DNA of 64,000 nucleotides from Vibrio sinensis. Its GTDB lineage: Bacteria > Pseudomonadota > Gammaproteobacteria > Enterobacterales > Vibrionaceae. The position numbers and the translations under genes are program-made. Of the stretch, positions 47,216 to 56,489 are shown in pieces. Each line of letters starts with the position of its first letter. The first letter of the stretch is position 1. The DNA is taken from contig NZ_QVMU01000001.1 in assembly GCF_003605645.1 (NCBI RefSeq), positions 62,001 through 126,000 on the forward strand, written 5' to 3'. The notes under the pieces are model-generated. The model was given only the letters and a program-made list of their open reading frames with translations, was not told the origin of the DNA and searched no databases.

Positions 47216-49744
47216 ATGATGAACAAAGGTTTTGGTCAACCAACGGCACGTATTTTGGCTCTGAAAGAACAGATCCTGAGTGCTAACCCACGTATTGAAA
47301 CGGATCGTGCTATTTCGATCACAAAATCCTATCTGGAAACAGACGGCTTACCGACAATCATTCGCCGTGCGAAAGCGTTTGAGCGTATTTTGGCTGAATT
47401 ACCTATCATTATTCGTGAAGGCGAATTGATAGTTGGTAGTGCGACAGTAGAGCCTCGCTCTTCTCAAGTTTATCCTGAGTTTTCTAATACTTGGATTGAA
47501 GATGAATTTGAACGCATTGGAAAACGTAACGGCGATGCGTTTCAGATTTCAGAACAAGATAAACAGAAACTTCGCGAAGTAGTTTTTCCTTACTGGCAAG
47601 GAAAAACGACCAGTGAACTAGCGACCTCTTATATGTCGACAGCGACAAAAGAGTGCATGAGCGAGAACGTGTTCACAGTTGGTAACTACTACATGAACGG
47701 TGTGGGTCATATTTCGGTTGATTATGCGAAGATCCTGAAAATGGGTTATGGCGGTATCATTCGTGAAGTGGCTGAAGTTATTCAAAAATCGGATAAAACA
47801 GACCCAGACTACATCAAGAAAGAGCAGTTTCTAAAAGGGGTTATCATCTCTTGTAATGCGGCGATTCAGTTTGCACGCCGTTACGCTGTTAAAGCGAAAG
47901 AGATGGCTCAAACCGCAGCAGGTGTACGTCGTGATGAGCTGCTAAAAATTGCTGATATCTGTGAAAGAGTTCCTGAAAACGGAGCAACAAACTTTTATGA
48001 AGCGTGTCAGTCATTCTGGTTTGTACAACTACTGATTGGCTTGGAATCAAATGGCCACTCTATTTCACCAGGACGCTTCGACCAATATATGAACCCATAT
48101 TTTGAAATGGATAAAACTATTTCAGAACAAGACGCACAAGAACTACTTGACAGTATTTGGGTTAAGTTGAACGACATTAACAAAGTACGTGACGAAGTAT
48201 CAACGAAAGCGTTTGGTGGCTACCCAATGTTCCAGAACTTGATCGTAGGTGGTCAAAACTCGAACGGTGTAGATGCAACCAACAAATTGTCTTACATGAG
48301 TATGACAGCGACAGCACACGTAGCTTTGCCACAACCCTCATTCTCCGTGCGTGTATGGTCAAAATCACCAGATGAGTTTTTGTTGAGATCATCTGAATTG
48401 AGTCGTTTAGGTCTTGGTGTACCTGCATTTTATAATGATGAAGTCATTGTTACCGCATTGGTAAGCCGTGGCCTTGAGCTTAAAGATGCGCGTAATTACG
48501 GCATTATCGGCTGTGTGGAACCACAGTGTCCTGGTAAGACAGAAGGTTGGCATGATTCCGCGTTCTTCAACCTTGGTAAATTGCTAGAAATCACCCTAAA
48601 TGGTGGTAAGTCAGGCGACAAGCAATTAGGTCCTGTGACGCCTAGTTTGGAAAGCATTACTAGCATGGATGAGTTGTTGGCTTCATACCAAAAACAAGCC
48701 GAGCACTTTGTTTTCCATATGATTACCGCTGATAACTGTGTTGATATTTCACATGCTGAGCGTTGCCCTCTGCCATTCCTATCTTGCATGGTGGATGACT
48801 GTATCGGTAGTGGTAAATCACTGCAAGAAGGTGGTGCGGTCTATAACTTTAGTGGCCCTCAAGGGGTTGGCGCTTCAAACGTAGGTGATTCATTTGCTGC
48901 GATTAAGAAACTTGTCTTTGATGAGGGTAAATTGACTCTTCAACAAGTGAAAACAGCGATTGATAACAACTTTGGCTACGCAGCAGGGGCAACAGCACCT
49001 GTAGGTAACAAAGATCAAGCGTTTGACGCGGTGATGGAAGCAGTCAAGAAGGTGCTGGAGGAGAGTGGTTCTCTGCCATCTGATATAAGTTCTATTGCTG
49101 GTGCCGTGGCTCAATCAGCATCACTGCCGCAATCAAGTCATAACGACAATGGTATCCGCCAATCATTACTTGATGCTCCTAAGTTTGGTAATGATATCGA
49201 CGAGGTTGATATTCTAACTCGCGAAGGTGCAGCGATTTATTGTCGTGAGGTAGAAAAATACACCAACCCTCGCGGTGGTCAGTTCCAAGCAGGCTTGTAT
49301 CCAGCATCTATTAACGTACTGATGGGAACCGTCGTTGGCGCGACTCCAGATGGTCGATTGGCCAATGAACCCTTGGCTGATGGGGTATCTCCAAGTCGCG
49401 GTATGGATAGAAGTGGTCCTACGGCAGCAACAAACTCGGTCGCTAAACTTGATCACTTCTTAGCGTCGAATGGCACATTGTATAACCAGAAGTTCCACCC
49501 ATCAGCTCTTGAGGGTGAAAAAGGTCTGCAGAATATGTGCTGTTTGATCCGTGGTTACTTTGACCAAAAAGGGATGCACGTCCAGTTCAACGTGATTAAT
49601 AAAGAAATATTGCAAGCAGCACAGAAAGATCCTGAAAAGTACCGTGATCTCGTGGTTCGTATTGCAGGTTACAGCGCCCAGTTCATCTCACTCGATAAGA
49701 GTATTCAAGATGACATTATTGAGAGAACAGAACACATGTTCTAA
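47216..49744 (+). CDS. Glycyl radical diol dehydratase (B12-independent, 1,2-propanediol/glycerol type)
   Basis: 842 residues. Active-site layout equals that of glycerol/propanediol dehydratases: H165 in GVGHISVDY, H281-S282 in SNGHSISPG, C433 and E435 in GCVEPQ, and D447 in GWHD. The radical glycine is G818 in VRIAGYSAQF. Numbering up to C433 is the same as in C. butyricum glycerol dehydratase (C433, G763), so about 55 extra residues lie between C433 and G818, in the Ser/Ala-rich stretch near 600-650. It converts 1,2-propanediol to propionaldehyde (or glycerol to 3-hydroxypropanal). Choline lyase and isethionate lyase are disfavoured by D447 and by the PocR, PduM, PduU and PduT context. Confidence 0.92.
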   Translation: MMNKGFGQPTARILALKEQILSANPRIETDRAISITKSYLETDGLPTIIRRAKAFERILAELPIIIREGELIVGSATVEPRSSQVYPEFSNTWIEDEFERIGKRNGDAFQISEQDKQKLREVVFPYWQGKTTSELATSYMSTATKECMSENVFTVGNYYMNGVGHISVDYAKILKMGYGGIIREVAEVIQKSDKTDPDYIKKEQFLKGVIISCNAAIQFARRYAVKAKEMAQTAAGVRRDELLKIADICERVPENGATNFYEACQSFWFVQLLIGLESNGHSISPGRFDQYMNPYFEMDKTISEQDAQELLDSIWVKLNDINKVRDEVSTKAFGGYPMFQNLIVGGQNSNGVDATNKLSYMSMTATAHVALPQPSFSVRVWSKSPDEFLLRSSELSRLGLGVPAFYNDEVIVTALVSRGLELKDARNYGIIGCVEPQCPGKTEGWHDSAFFNLGKLLEITLNGGKSGDKQLGPVTPSLESITSMDELLASYQKQAEHFVFHMITADNCVDISHAERCPLPFLSCMVDDCIGSGKSLQEGGAVYNFSGPQGVGASNVGDSFAAIKKLVFDEGKLTLQQVKTAIDNNFGYAAGATAPVGNKDQAFDAVMEAVKKVLEESGSLPSDISSIAGAVAQSASLPQSSHNDNGIRQSLLDAPKFGNDIDEVDILTREGAAIYCREVEKYTNPRGGQFQAGLYPASINVLMGTVVGATPDGRLANEPLADGVSPSRGMDRSGPTAATNSVAKLDHFLASNGTLYNQKFHPSALEGEKGLQNMCCLIRGYFDQKGMHVQFNVINKEILQAAQKDPEKYRDLVVRIAGYSAQFISLDKSIQDDIIERTEHMF

Positions 49745-49751
49745 CCCTCTC

Positions 49752-49780
49752 ATGGCAGCCTACAATTGGTAGGCTGCCAT
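49752..49780 (+). other. 12-bp perfect hairpin between dehydratase and activase genes
   Basis: ATGGCAGCCTAC (49752-49763) and GTAGGCTGCCAT (49769-49780) close a 5-base loop, eight bases past the dehydratase stop. No T-run follows, so it is more likely a processing or stability element or partial attenuator than a full terminator. Confidence 0.65.
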
Positions 49781-49853
49781 TACTAATAATTAGTTTTATT
49801 CACCGACATGATTATTAGGACTATTAAAAGCTATCATAATAAGGTGCTGTGTA

Positions 49854-50768
49854 ATGAATGTGCAAGAAGTGAAAGGTTGTGTATTTAACATACAGAAGTT
49901 TTCAATTCACGATGGCCCAGGAATTAGAACCATCGTTTTTTTTAAAGGTTGTCCTCTTTCTTGTAAATGGTGTAGCAACCCAGAGTCTCAAGAATTTTCA
50001 ACCACTATTTTATTCGATAAAAGTAGTTGTATATCCTGTGGCAAATGTATTGATATTTGTAGTCACAAAGCGATTAGCCTTCAAAACAAAGGATTAATAG
50101 ATAGAGATAAGTGTATTAATTGCGGTGCTTGCTCTGATATTTGTCCTACGACGGCATTAACAAAATCTGGAAATATAGACTCAGTTAAAGATATTTTAGA
50201 TGAAGTGACTAAAGATTCTGTACATTTTCGCCGTTCTGGAGGGGGAATTACACTCTCTGGTGGCGAGCCATTGTCTCAACCTGACTTTGCCGAAGCATTG
50301 ATTCTTGGTGCAAAAGGGCGTGGTTTACATACCGCAATGGAAACCACAGGCGTAGCGCCAGTTGAAGTGTTGCACCGAATTATACCTCAGCTTGACCTAG
50401 TGCTTTTAGATATTAAATCATTTTACTCACAACCTATGGAAGAGCAAGTAGGTATAAAGAGTGAAGTGGTCTTAAAAAATGCATTGATTATTGCAGAGCT
50501 TGCTAAAGAAATAGTTATTAGAATCCCTGTTATTCCCGGTTTTAATGCTGATGATAAAAGTATTAAAGCTATTGCAAGTTTTGTTAAGCATTTAAATAAA
50601 GTACAGAAGATTAATTTATTGCCATACCATAATTATGGGCAGAATAAATATGATTTACTTGGAAAAGACTACGAAATTATTGGTTTAAATTCACCTTCAA
50701 AAATAGAAATGGAACGCTATAAAAGCATAGCCGAATCATTTGGGTTCATTTGCCAAATTGGCGGATAA
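49854..50768 (+). CDS. Glycyl radical enzyme activating enzyme (radical SAM)
   Basis: 304 residues. The radical SAM motif lies in GCPLSCKWC (CxxxCxxC) after the family signature HDGPGIRTIVFFKGC. Two ferredoxin-like 4Fe-4S motifs are inserted (CISCGKCIDIC and CINCGACSDIC), as in activases of diol dehydratases and related GREs. It installs the radical on G818 of the dehydratase using SAM. It is separated from the dehydratase by 109 bp with a hairpin, and is visibly more AT-rich than the dehydratase gene. Start ATG follows AAGGTG. Confidence 0.94.
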   Translation: MNVQEVKGCVFNIQKFSIHDGPGIRTIVFFKGCPLSCKWCSNPESQEFSTTILFDKSSCISCGKCIDICSHKAISLQNKGLIDRDKCINCGACSDICPTTALTKSGNIDSVKDILDEVTKDSVHFRRSGGGITLSGGEPLSQPDFAEALILGAKGRGLHTAMETTGVAPVEVLHRIIPQLDLVLLDIKSFYSQPMEEQVGIKSEVVLKNALIIAELAKEIVIRIPVIPGFNADDKSIKAIASFVKHLNKVQKINLLPYHNYGQNKYDLLGKDYEIIGLNSPSKIEMERYKSIAESFGFICQIGG

Positions 50769-50781
50769 ATAGGAATTAACG

Positions 50782-51618
50782 ATGAAATTTATAGACAAAG
50801 AAACATTAAGACAATGTGTTGCTGAAATGATTGGTTTAGCCTTTGTATTATTTTTAGGGGCTGGATGTGTCAGTGTCGCAACTCTCACCGGTTCGGCAAT
50901 TGGAATTTGGGAAATATGTATCATCTGGGGTATCGCTTTTGCCCTAGCGATTTATTTAACTGCTGGTGTGTCTGGTGCACACTTAAATCCGGCCGTGACC
51001 ATTGCCTTGTGGGCTTGTGCTGGCTTTGATCGAAAGAAAGTATTGCCTTATATCATCGCCCAAGTTTTAGGGGCATTCATTGGCGCTGAGCTTGCCTACC
51101 TATGTTATTCCAGTTTATTTGAAGCCTATGAGGTAGCAAACAATATCACCCGTGGTTCAGAAGAGAGCTTAGCGTTAGCTTCCATCTTTTCGACTTACGC
51201 CAACCCTAACTTAACCGTTGCTCATGCTGCGTTGATCGAAACCATTATAACAGCCGTGTTAATGATGCTGATTATGGCGCTATTGGATGACAATAACGGT
51301 CTCCCTAGAGGACCTCTTGCACCAATGCTGATTGGTCTACTTGTTGCTGTTATTGGTGGGGCGACAGCGCCGCTGACTGGATTCGCTATGAACCCTGCTC
51401 GAGATTTTGGGCCGAAAGTGTTCGCTTATCTAGCTGGCTGGGGTGATATCGCATTCACGGGGGGGCGTGATGTGCCGTATTTCCTAGTCCCAATCGTCGC
51501 ACCTATAGTTGGAGCACTCATTGGGATTAAGTTGTATTTACTCGCATTTTCCAAACCTAAAGCCACCAACATTGATGACATTGAGCCACCAAAGATTGTG
51601 ACGGAAGAATTTGTTTAG
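50782..51618 (+). CDS. GlpF-like aquaglyceroporin (diol uptake facilitator)
   Basis: 278 residues, six hydrophobic segments and two half-helix motifs: SGAHLNPAVT and FAMNPARDFGP. The aspartate after NPAR is the mark of glycerol-conducting MIP channels, as opposed to water-specific ones. In this operon it most likely admits 1,2-propanediol or glycerol, the role PduF plays in Salmonella. It is 13 bp downstream of the activase gene. Confidence 0.92.
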   Translation: MKFIDKETLRQCVAEMIGLAFVLFLGAGCVSVATLTGSAIGIWEICIIWGIAFALAIYLTAGVSGAHLNPAVTIALWACAGFDRKKVLPYIIAQVLGAFIGAELAYLCYSSLFEAYEVANNITRGSEESLALASIFSTYANPNLTVAHAALIETIITAVLMMLIMALLDDNNGLPRGPLAPMLIGLLVAVIGGATAPLTGFAMNPARDFGPKVFAYLAGWGDIAFTGGRDVPYFLVPIVAPIVGALIGIKLYLLAFSKPKATNIDDIEPPKIVTEEFV

Positions 51619-51637
51619 GAATTAAAGAGAGATTTAT

Positions 51638-52147
51638 ATGAAAAAGTCTTATGGGTTTGTAGAGGTTCATGGGCTTGCACTCGCCATCACGGTAGCTGAT
51701 GCCATGGTTAAATCGGCCAATGTTGAATTGATTGGTACAGAAAACGCCAATGGGATTGCTTGGATACAAATCAAAGTGATGGGGGATGTTGGTGCGGTTA
51801 AAGCAGCTGTTGATGTCGGAAGCTCTTTAGCACGTAAAAATAACGGGTTAGTTGCGTTTCGTGTTATTGCGAGGCCGGATGCTGAATTGATGAGTTTATT
51901 GACCGAAGTAGTGCCAGTTGAGCCTGTTTTAGCTGAGCGGGTTAATGAGATTGACCAAGGAGTCGAACAAAAGCGAATCGACACCGAAGAGCTAATAATT
52001 AAGCTGCCTGAAGCTAAGGTGTTGGAGCCGAAAGAACAGGTTGAAACGGTTGCAGAAGAGGTGGAGCCAGGACTCGAAATAATGGCAGAAACCGTTAAAC
52101 GTGATAGTAAGAAAAACGCCCCAAAACGGAAAAGAAGCAGTAAATGA
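51638..52147 (+). CDS. BMC-domain shell protein with long charged, basic C-terminal tail
   Basis: 169 residues. Residues 1-85 are one BMC domain ([25 protein letters not shown]). The next 70 or so are Glu/Val-rich, and the end is strongly basic (RDSKKNAPKRKRSSK). PduK and EutK also carry C-terminal extensions, but neither the Fe-S motif of PduK nor the winged helix of EutK is seen here. The tail may contact cargo, nucleic acid or other compartments. It overlaps pduL by 4 bp. Confidence 0.85.
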   Translation: MKKSYGFVEVHGLALAITVADAMVKSANVELIGTENANGIAWIQIKVMGDVGAVKAAVDVGSSLARKNNGLVAFRVIARPDAELMSLLTEVVPVEPVLAERVNEIDQGVEQKRIDTEELIIKLPEAKVLEPKEQVETVAEEVEPGLEIMAETVKRDSKKNAPKRKRSSK

Positions 52148-52773
52148 TGAATCAAATTGAAGCCGCAACAAATGAGGTTATTGAGGTTCTAAGAAACCGA
52201 AAAGTACCGATTGGGATTTCGAATAGGCATGTTCATTTATCTGAGCAGGACTATAACACCTTGTTTCCCAATGAGCCTATTTCTGTCGCGAAACCGTTAG
52301 GTCAGCCGGGCCATTATGCTGCGAATCAATATGTCGACATCATTGGCCCGAAATGCACGCTGGAACGAGTGCGTATTTTGGGCCCACTGAGATCGTATTC
52401 GCAATTGGAGATATCTCTCACTAATGCGCGTGAGCTTGGTCTTAAAGGGGTGATACGCCAATCGGGTGACCTTATGAGCACGCCAGGCGTGACCATTCGT
52501 AGCCATAGTGGAGAAATCACCCTCAAAGAGGGGGTAATTGTTGCGAAGAGACACATCCATATGAGTCCTCTCGATGCTTTGATTTTCGGTTTATCAGACA
52601 ACCAAGAGGTGTCTGTAGGCATTGATAGCGACGAAAGAAAAACTCGCTTTGATCAAGTGATCGTGAGAGTGGATCCAAGCAGTGCACTGGAGCTGCACTT
52701 AGATACTGATGAAGCGAATGCTGCTGGATTGATTGGGAATGCAGATTTTGCGGTCATTATTAGGGACGAATAA
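52144..52773 (+). CDS. pduL: PduL-type phosphotransacylase
   Basis: 209 residues. Two zinc-binding histidine clusters of PduL are present (SNRHVHLS and KRHIHMSP), with GPLRSYSQLEIS between. The N-terminal 20 residues form an amphipathic helix typical of encapsulation peptides. It converts propionyl-CoA plus phosphate to propionyl-phosphate and regenerates CoA in the lumen. The ATG overlaps the preceding stop as ATGA. Confidence 0.95.
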   Translation: MMNQIEAATNEVIEVLRNRKVPIGISNRHVHLSEQDYNTLFPNEPISVAKPLGQPGHYAANQYVDIIGPKCTLERVRILGPLRSYSQLEISLTNARELGLKGVIRQSGDLMSTPGVTIRSHSGEITLKEGVIVAKRHIHMSPLDALIFGLSDNQEVSVGIDSDERKTRFDQVIVRVDPSSALELHLDTDEANAAGLIGNADFAVIIRDE

Positions 52774-52776
52774 CGG

Positions 52777-53316
52777 ATGAATCAGCAGACATCAACACAA
52801 ATTTTTGTGAATGGAGAGTGTGCCAACGTACAAGTGAAAGATCTTATATTAGGGATTAATCACTTAATGACTCAAATAGAGAAGCCACAGTTGATCACAG
52901 TAATTCGTGTAATACTGCCGGATCCTTTTCTACTAAAAGCACTATTCTCATTTGATGTTTCTTTGCCCGCAATTCAAACCCTTTTTGATGCAATCGCCAT
53001 AGGCATAAAAATTGAGCTGGTGGTCCACAGACAACTGTTACCTATGCTGTCTGTGGATTCATTAGTGAGCTTGCCTGTTGAAATTACAGATCATAAAGGA
53101 TTGCCTGTAGAGCCCATCACCTCGTCAATTATCGATTATTCAGATGTCGCTTTGCTTGAGCATTGTTGGCTGTTAACGGTAGATAAGCCTTTGGTGACCT
53201 ATTTGGCAAGGGAACATATACAGCGGCACAAAATATCATTTATTACCAAAAAGGGAGGCCTTGCAAATGCTCTTGGCAAAAATCGTTGGCTCCGTCGTCG
53301 TCACACAGAAAATTGA
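52777..53316 (+). CDS. pduM: PduM-like microcompartment structural protein
   Basis: 179 residues. The central part fits Salmonella PduM: GIKIELVVHRQLLPMLSV.., then ITDHKGLPVE and DYSDVALLE. PduM is needed for proper compartment assembly, with unknown biochemistry. It starts three bases after the pduL stop and overlaps pduN by 50 bp. The N-terminal 40 residues are less like the family. Confidence 0.8.
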   Translation: MNQQTSTQIFVNGECANVQVKDLILGINHLMTQIEKPQLITVIRVILPDPFLLKALFSFDVSLPAIQTLFDAIAIGIKIELVVHRQLLPMLSVDSLVSLPVEITDHKGLPVEPITSSIIDYSDVALLEHCWLLTVDKPLVTYLAREHIQRHKISFITKKGGLANALGKNRWLRRRHTEN

Positions 53317-53551
53317 TTCTCTTGCAGGGAAAAAATTGATGCTGGCACATAAAGTGATTACCTCCGATGAGGGGGTGTGTAATGAAAGTTTGGTGAATGA
53401 AGAAATAGTTGCAGTTGACATGGTTGGTTGTGGAAAAGGAGATTTGGTTTTGCTGTCTCAGGGCACTCCAGCGCAGTCATGTTTTGATTCGAACAATAAA
53501 GGTATCGATTATGCCGTGATTGGCATAGTTGATACGGTGAATAAATACTAA
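53267..53551 (+). CDS. pduN: PduN/EutN-type pentameric vertex protein
   Basis: 94 residues from the ATG at 53267, which has GGGAGG eight bases upstream inside pduM; the in-frame TTG at 53261 is too close. MLLAKIVGSVVVTQKIDSL.GKKLML and the ending YAVIGIVDTVNKY mark the BMC-P family that caps the twelve vertices. It is the only pentamer gene in the locus. Confidence 0.93.
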   Translation: MLLAKIVGSVVVTQKIDSLAGKKLMLAHKVITSDEGVCNESLVNEEIVAVDMVGCGKGDLVLLSQGTPAQSCFDSNNKGIDYAVIGIVDTVNKY

Positions 53552-53577
53552 ATAAATAGAATTTTAAGGAAAATCCA

Positions 53578-54978
53578 ATGGCCGATGACATTAGTGTGTT
53601 GGTAAATAACATTATTGAAGAAAACTGCAAACGCTATTCAGTCAACTCTCCAGCAAAAGGTTTTTGCTACGGAGCAAACTTTGAATTGGTCAATGATGCA
53701 GTTTCAGCCTGTAAAGATGCGTTCAATGCATTGGACAGCCAACCGTTGAAAGTGCGTCAGCTTATTATCGATGAGCTTAGAGTTCAGTTGGATGTGTATA
53801 TTCCTAAATTGTCTGAAGATGCGCACTATGAAACCCAAATGGGCAACATCCCAAACAAAATTCAGAAGAACCATGCGGCGCTGCACAACACCCCTGGAAC
53901 GGAAGATTTGAGAAGTACCGCATTAACGGGTGATGATGGCCTGACTCTATTCGAGCACTCACCTTATGGGGTTATCGGAGCAATTGCACCGAGTACAAAC
54001 CCAACAGAAACCATCATTAATAATACGATTAGCATGGTTGCAGCGGGTAATACCATTATCTTTAGCCCTCATCCTGGTGCAAAAAATATCTCTATGTGGC
54101 TAATTAGCAAAATTGAAGAGATTGTTTTCAATGTAACAGGGATTCACAACGTGGTGGTGTGTGTTAACACGCCAACATTTGATACAACAAAAGAGATGAT
54201 GGAACATGCAGACGTGCGACTCTTGGCGGTTACTGGTGGGCCCGGTATCGTTAATATGGCAATGAAAACCGGTAAAAAGGTGATTGGTGCTGGTGAGGGG
54301 AACCCACCGACAATCGTTGATGCGACCGCTGACATTAGCACAGCGGCTCAAGATATTATCGATGGTGCTTCGTTTGACTATAACTTGCCATGTATTGCTG
54401 AAAAATCGTGCGTCGCAGTGAGTTGTGTCGCTGATGAGCTCTTGCATCAGTTTGCTCATCATGGAGCTTGGGTTATTACAAATAGCGACGAAAAAGCGCG
54501 TTTAATGTCCACTATTGTGATGGATAACGGTGTCGTCAATAAAGATATGATTGGCAGAAGTCCAGCCACAATCCTGAAAGCCGCCAACATTGAGTTCACT
54601 GGTGAGCCTAGATTAGTGGTCTTTGAAGTGGCTGAGGAACACCCACTGCTTTATATCGAACAGTTGATGCCAGTATTGCCGATGGTGCGCACATCTGATT
54701 TTAACGCAGCCCTAAGCCTCGCGGTCAAAATAGAACGTGGGTGTTTGCATACTGCTACGATGCACTCGAGAGATATTTATAATCTCAATACCGCAGCTCG
54801 TGCGTTAAGAACCAGTATTTTCGTGAAAAATGCTCCGTCTTATGCGGGAATCGGTGTTGGCGGCGAAGGGTTTACCACGTTCACTATCGCTACCCCAACG
54901 GGTGAGGGAACGACTTCTGCAACGACATTCACACGTAGTCGTCGCTGTGTCCTTAATAAAGCGTTTAATGTTCGATAA
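53578..54978 (+). CDS. pduP: CoA-acylating propionaldehyde dehydrogenase
   Basis: 466 residues. The N-terminal 18 residues (MADDISVLVNNIIEENCK) form an amphipathic helix, the encapsulation peptide known from PduP. NAD-binding and catalytic regions follow, with IGAIAPSTNPTET and the nucleophilic cysteine in NLPCIAEKSC. It oxidises propionaldehyde to propionyl-CoA with NAD and CoA inside the compartment. Confidence 0.94.
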   Translation: MADDISVLVNNIIEENCKRYSVNSPAKGFCYGANFELVNDAVSACKDAFNALDSQPLKVRQLIIDELRVQLDVYIPKLSEDAHYETQMGNIPNKIQKNHAALHNTPGTEDLRSTALTGDDGLTLFEHSPYGVIGAIAPSTNPTETIINNTISMVAAGNTIIFSPHPGAKNISMWLISKIEEIVFNVTGIHNVVVCVNTPTFDTTKEMMEHADVRLLAVTGGPGIVNMAMKTGKKVIGAGEGNPPTIVDATADISTAAQDIIDGASFDYNLPCIAEKSCVAVSCVADELLHQFAHHGAWVITNSDEKARLMSTIVMDNGVVNKDMIGRSPATILKAANIEFTGEPRLVVFEVAEEHPLLYIEQLMPVLPMVRTSDFNAALSLAVKIERGCLHTATMHSRDIYNLNTAARALRTSIFVKNAPSYAGIGVGGEGFTTFTIATPTGEGTTSATTFTRSRRCVLNKAFNVR

Positions 54979-54990
54979 GGAGAGAGGAGA

Positions 54991-56088
54991 GTGATTACTT
55001 TTTCGATTCCCACAGAAGTACAAATTGGAGATGCAAGCCAGCTGCTCTCAGACTTGAACGGTAAACGAATCTTAATTGTTTGCGACAGCTTTCTTGCTAA
55101 CAGTGAGAATCTAAAAGAGATTTGTCATTCTCTATCAAGTCGCAACAAAATAGAACTATTTACCAAAGTGAAACCGGACCCAACCGCTTCGGATATTGCG
55201 GTTGGGATTCGTGAATTGCAACTCTTCAAGCCCAATACACTGATAGCTTATGGCGGTGGGTCGGCTATTGATTTAGCCAAGGCCATTAACCATACCTTGG
55301 TTAATTTTGGATACGACAAGCTAAGCCTTATTGCGATTCCAACAACGAGTGGTACTGGTTCAGAAGTGACGAATGCCAGTGTAATTTCTATTCCTGAAAG
55401 GAATCAGAAAATCCCGTTATTTGACCGTTCTCTTTTACCAGAACGAGCGATTTTGGATGCAAAGCAAACGTTCACTGTGCCATCTCAGGTCACCGTGGCT
55501 ACTGGGATCGATGTATTGACTCATGCAATCGAAGCGATCGTGGGTATAAACGCATCGCACTTTAGTGATGCTTTAGCTGAAAAAGCCGCTGGATTAGTGT
55601 TTCAATACCTCGCATTGGCGACAATTGAACCCAATAATGAGCAAGCGAGAAGTGGCTTACTTAATGCCTCTTGTTTAGCGGGCATTGCGTTTAACCATGC
55701 CGGATTGGGGCTTGCTCATGCCATTGCTCATCAAATTGGCGCGACAATGCATGTGCCCCATGGTCGAGCTAATGGTTTAGTTCTTTTACCTGTGATTCGA
55801 TTTAACAGTCACAGTACACAGGCGGCTGCTCGGTACGCACGTCTTGCTCGTACACTTGGTTTTGCAAGTTCCTATGAGAACGATCTTCAGTGTGTTGAAC
55901 GATTAATCGAAGCAATTTGTCGCCTGTATGAACAGGTTGGTTTTGATGTGTCTAGCGTGGTTGATGAGGCTGAAAAGCAGCAACATATTCAACATATGAC
56001 AGATTGTGTTTTAAACGATATCACATTAACGACGAATCCAATTCAACCGAAACGAAGCTGTGTTGAAGCAATAATCGCGGCTTTGTAA
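54991..56088 (+). CDS. pduQ: Iron-dependent 1-propanol dehydrogenase
   Basis: 365 residues beginning at a GTG preceded by AAGGAGAGAGGAGA. Group III (Fe-ADH) features are present: AYGGGSAIDLAKA, PTTSGTGSEVT, and metal-binding histidines in NHAGLGLAHAIAHQIG and HVPHGRAN. It reduces propionaldehyde to 1-propanol and recycles NAD used by PduP. Confidence 0.93.
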   Translation: MITFSIPTEVQIGDASQLLSDLNGKRILIVCDSFLANSENLKEICHSLSSRNKIELFTKVKPDPTASDIAVGIRELQLFKPNTLIAYGGGSAIDLAKAINHTLVNFGYDKLSLIAIPTTSGTGSEVTNASVISIPERNQKIPLFDRSLLPERAILDAKQTFTVPSQVTVATGIDVLTHAIEAIVGINASHFSDALAEKAAGLVFQYLALATIEPNNEQARSGLLNASCLAGIAFNHAGLGLAHAIAHQIGATMHVPHGRANGLVLLPVIRFNSHSTQAAARYARLARTLGFASSYENDLQCVERLIEAICRLYEQVGFDVSSVVDEAEKQQHIQHMTDCVLNDITLTTNPIQPKRSCVEAIIAAL

Positions 56089-56115
56089 CTGGCTAATTTT
56101 AACGGACCGAAAAAG

Positions 56116-56478
56116 ATGATGGACTCTAATATCACCACGAATTCAAATCGTATTGTTCAGGAACATGTACCAGGTAAAGAGGTGACGTTGATTCATCTTA
56201 TTGCAAATTTGGAACCTCGTGTCGCTGCAATGCTTGGACACAGTGAACAAAAGGAAACTTCCGTCGGGATCATTACTATCTCGCCCGGGGAAGCTGCGAT
56301 TGTAGTTGCAGATCTAGCGGCGAAGTCTGGAGCTGTGATGATAGAGCAACTGAACTTTGATTGCGGTTCAGTGGTAATAAAAGGTGATCTTTCGTCTGTT
56401 GAATATGCCCTTAATGATGTCCGGAACATACTGGGAAAAAGTATGAATTTCGCAGTATGTCCAGTGACAAGAACTTAG
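56116..56478 (+). CDS. pduU: PduU/EutS-type shell protein
   Basis: 120 residues. The opening RIVQEHVPGKEVTLIHLIAN and the end SVEYALNDVRNILG..VCPVTRT follow Salmonella PduU closely. This is a circularly permuted BMC domain with an N-terminal barrel that plugs the pore. A low-abundance facet component with an unknown transport role. Confidence 0.93.
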   Translation: MMDSNITTNSNRIVQEHVPGKEVTLIHLIANLEPRVAAMLGHSEQKETSVGIITISPGEAAIVVADLAAKSGAVMIEQLNFDCGSVVIKGDLSSVEYALNDVRNILGKSMNFAVCPVTRT

Positions 56479-56489
56479 TTAAGAGAAAA

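Noticed and set aside
47216..49744. Choline TMA-lyase or isethionate sulfite-lyase assignment for the GRE
   Set aside because: The H165, H281-S282, C433, E435 and D447 pattern is that of glycerol/propanediol dehydratases, and PocR plus Pdu-type neighbours agree.
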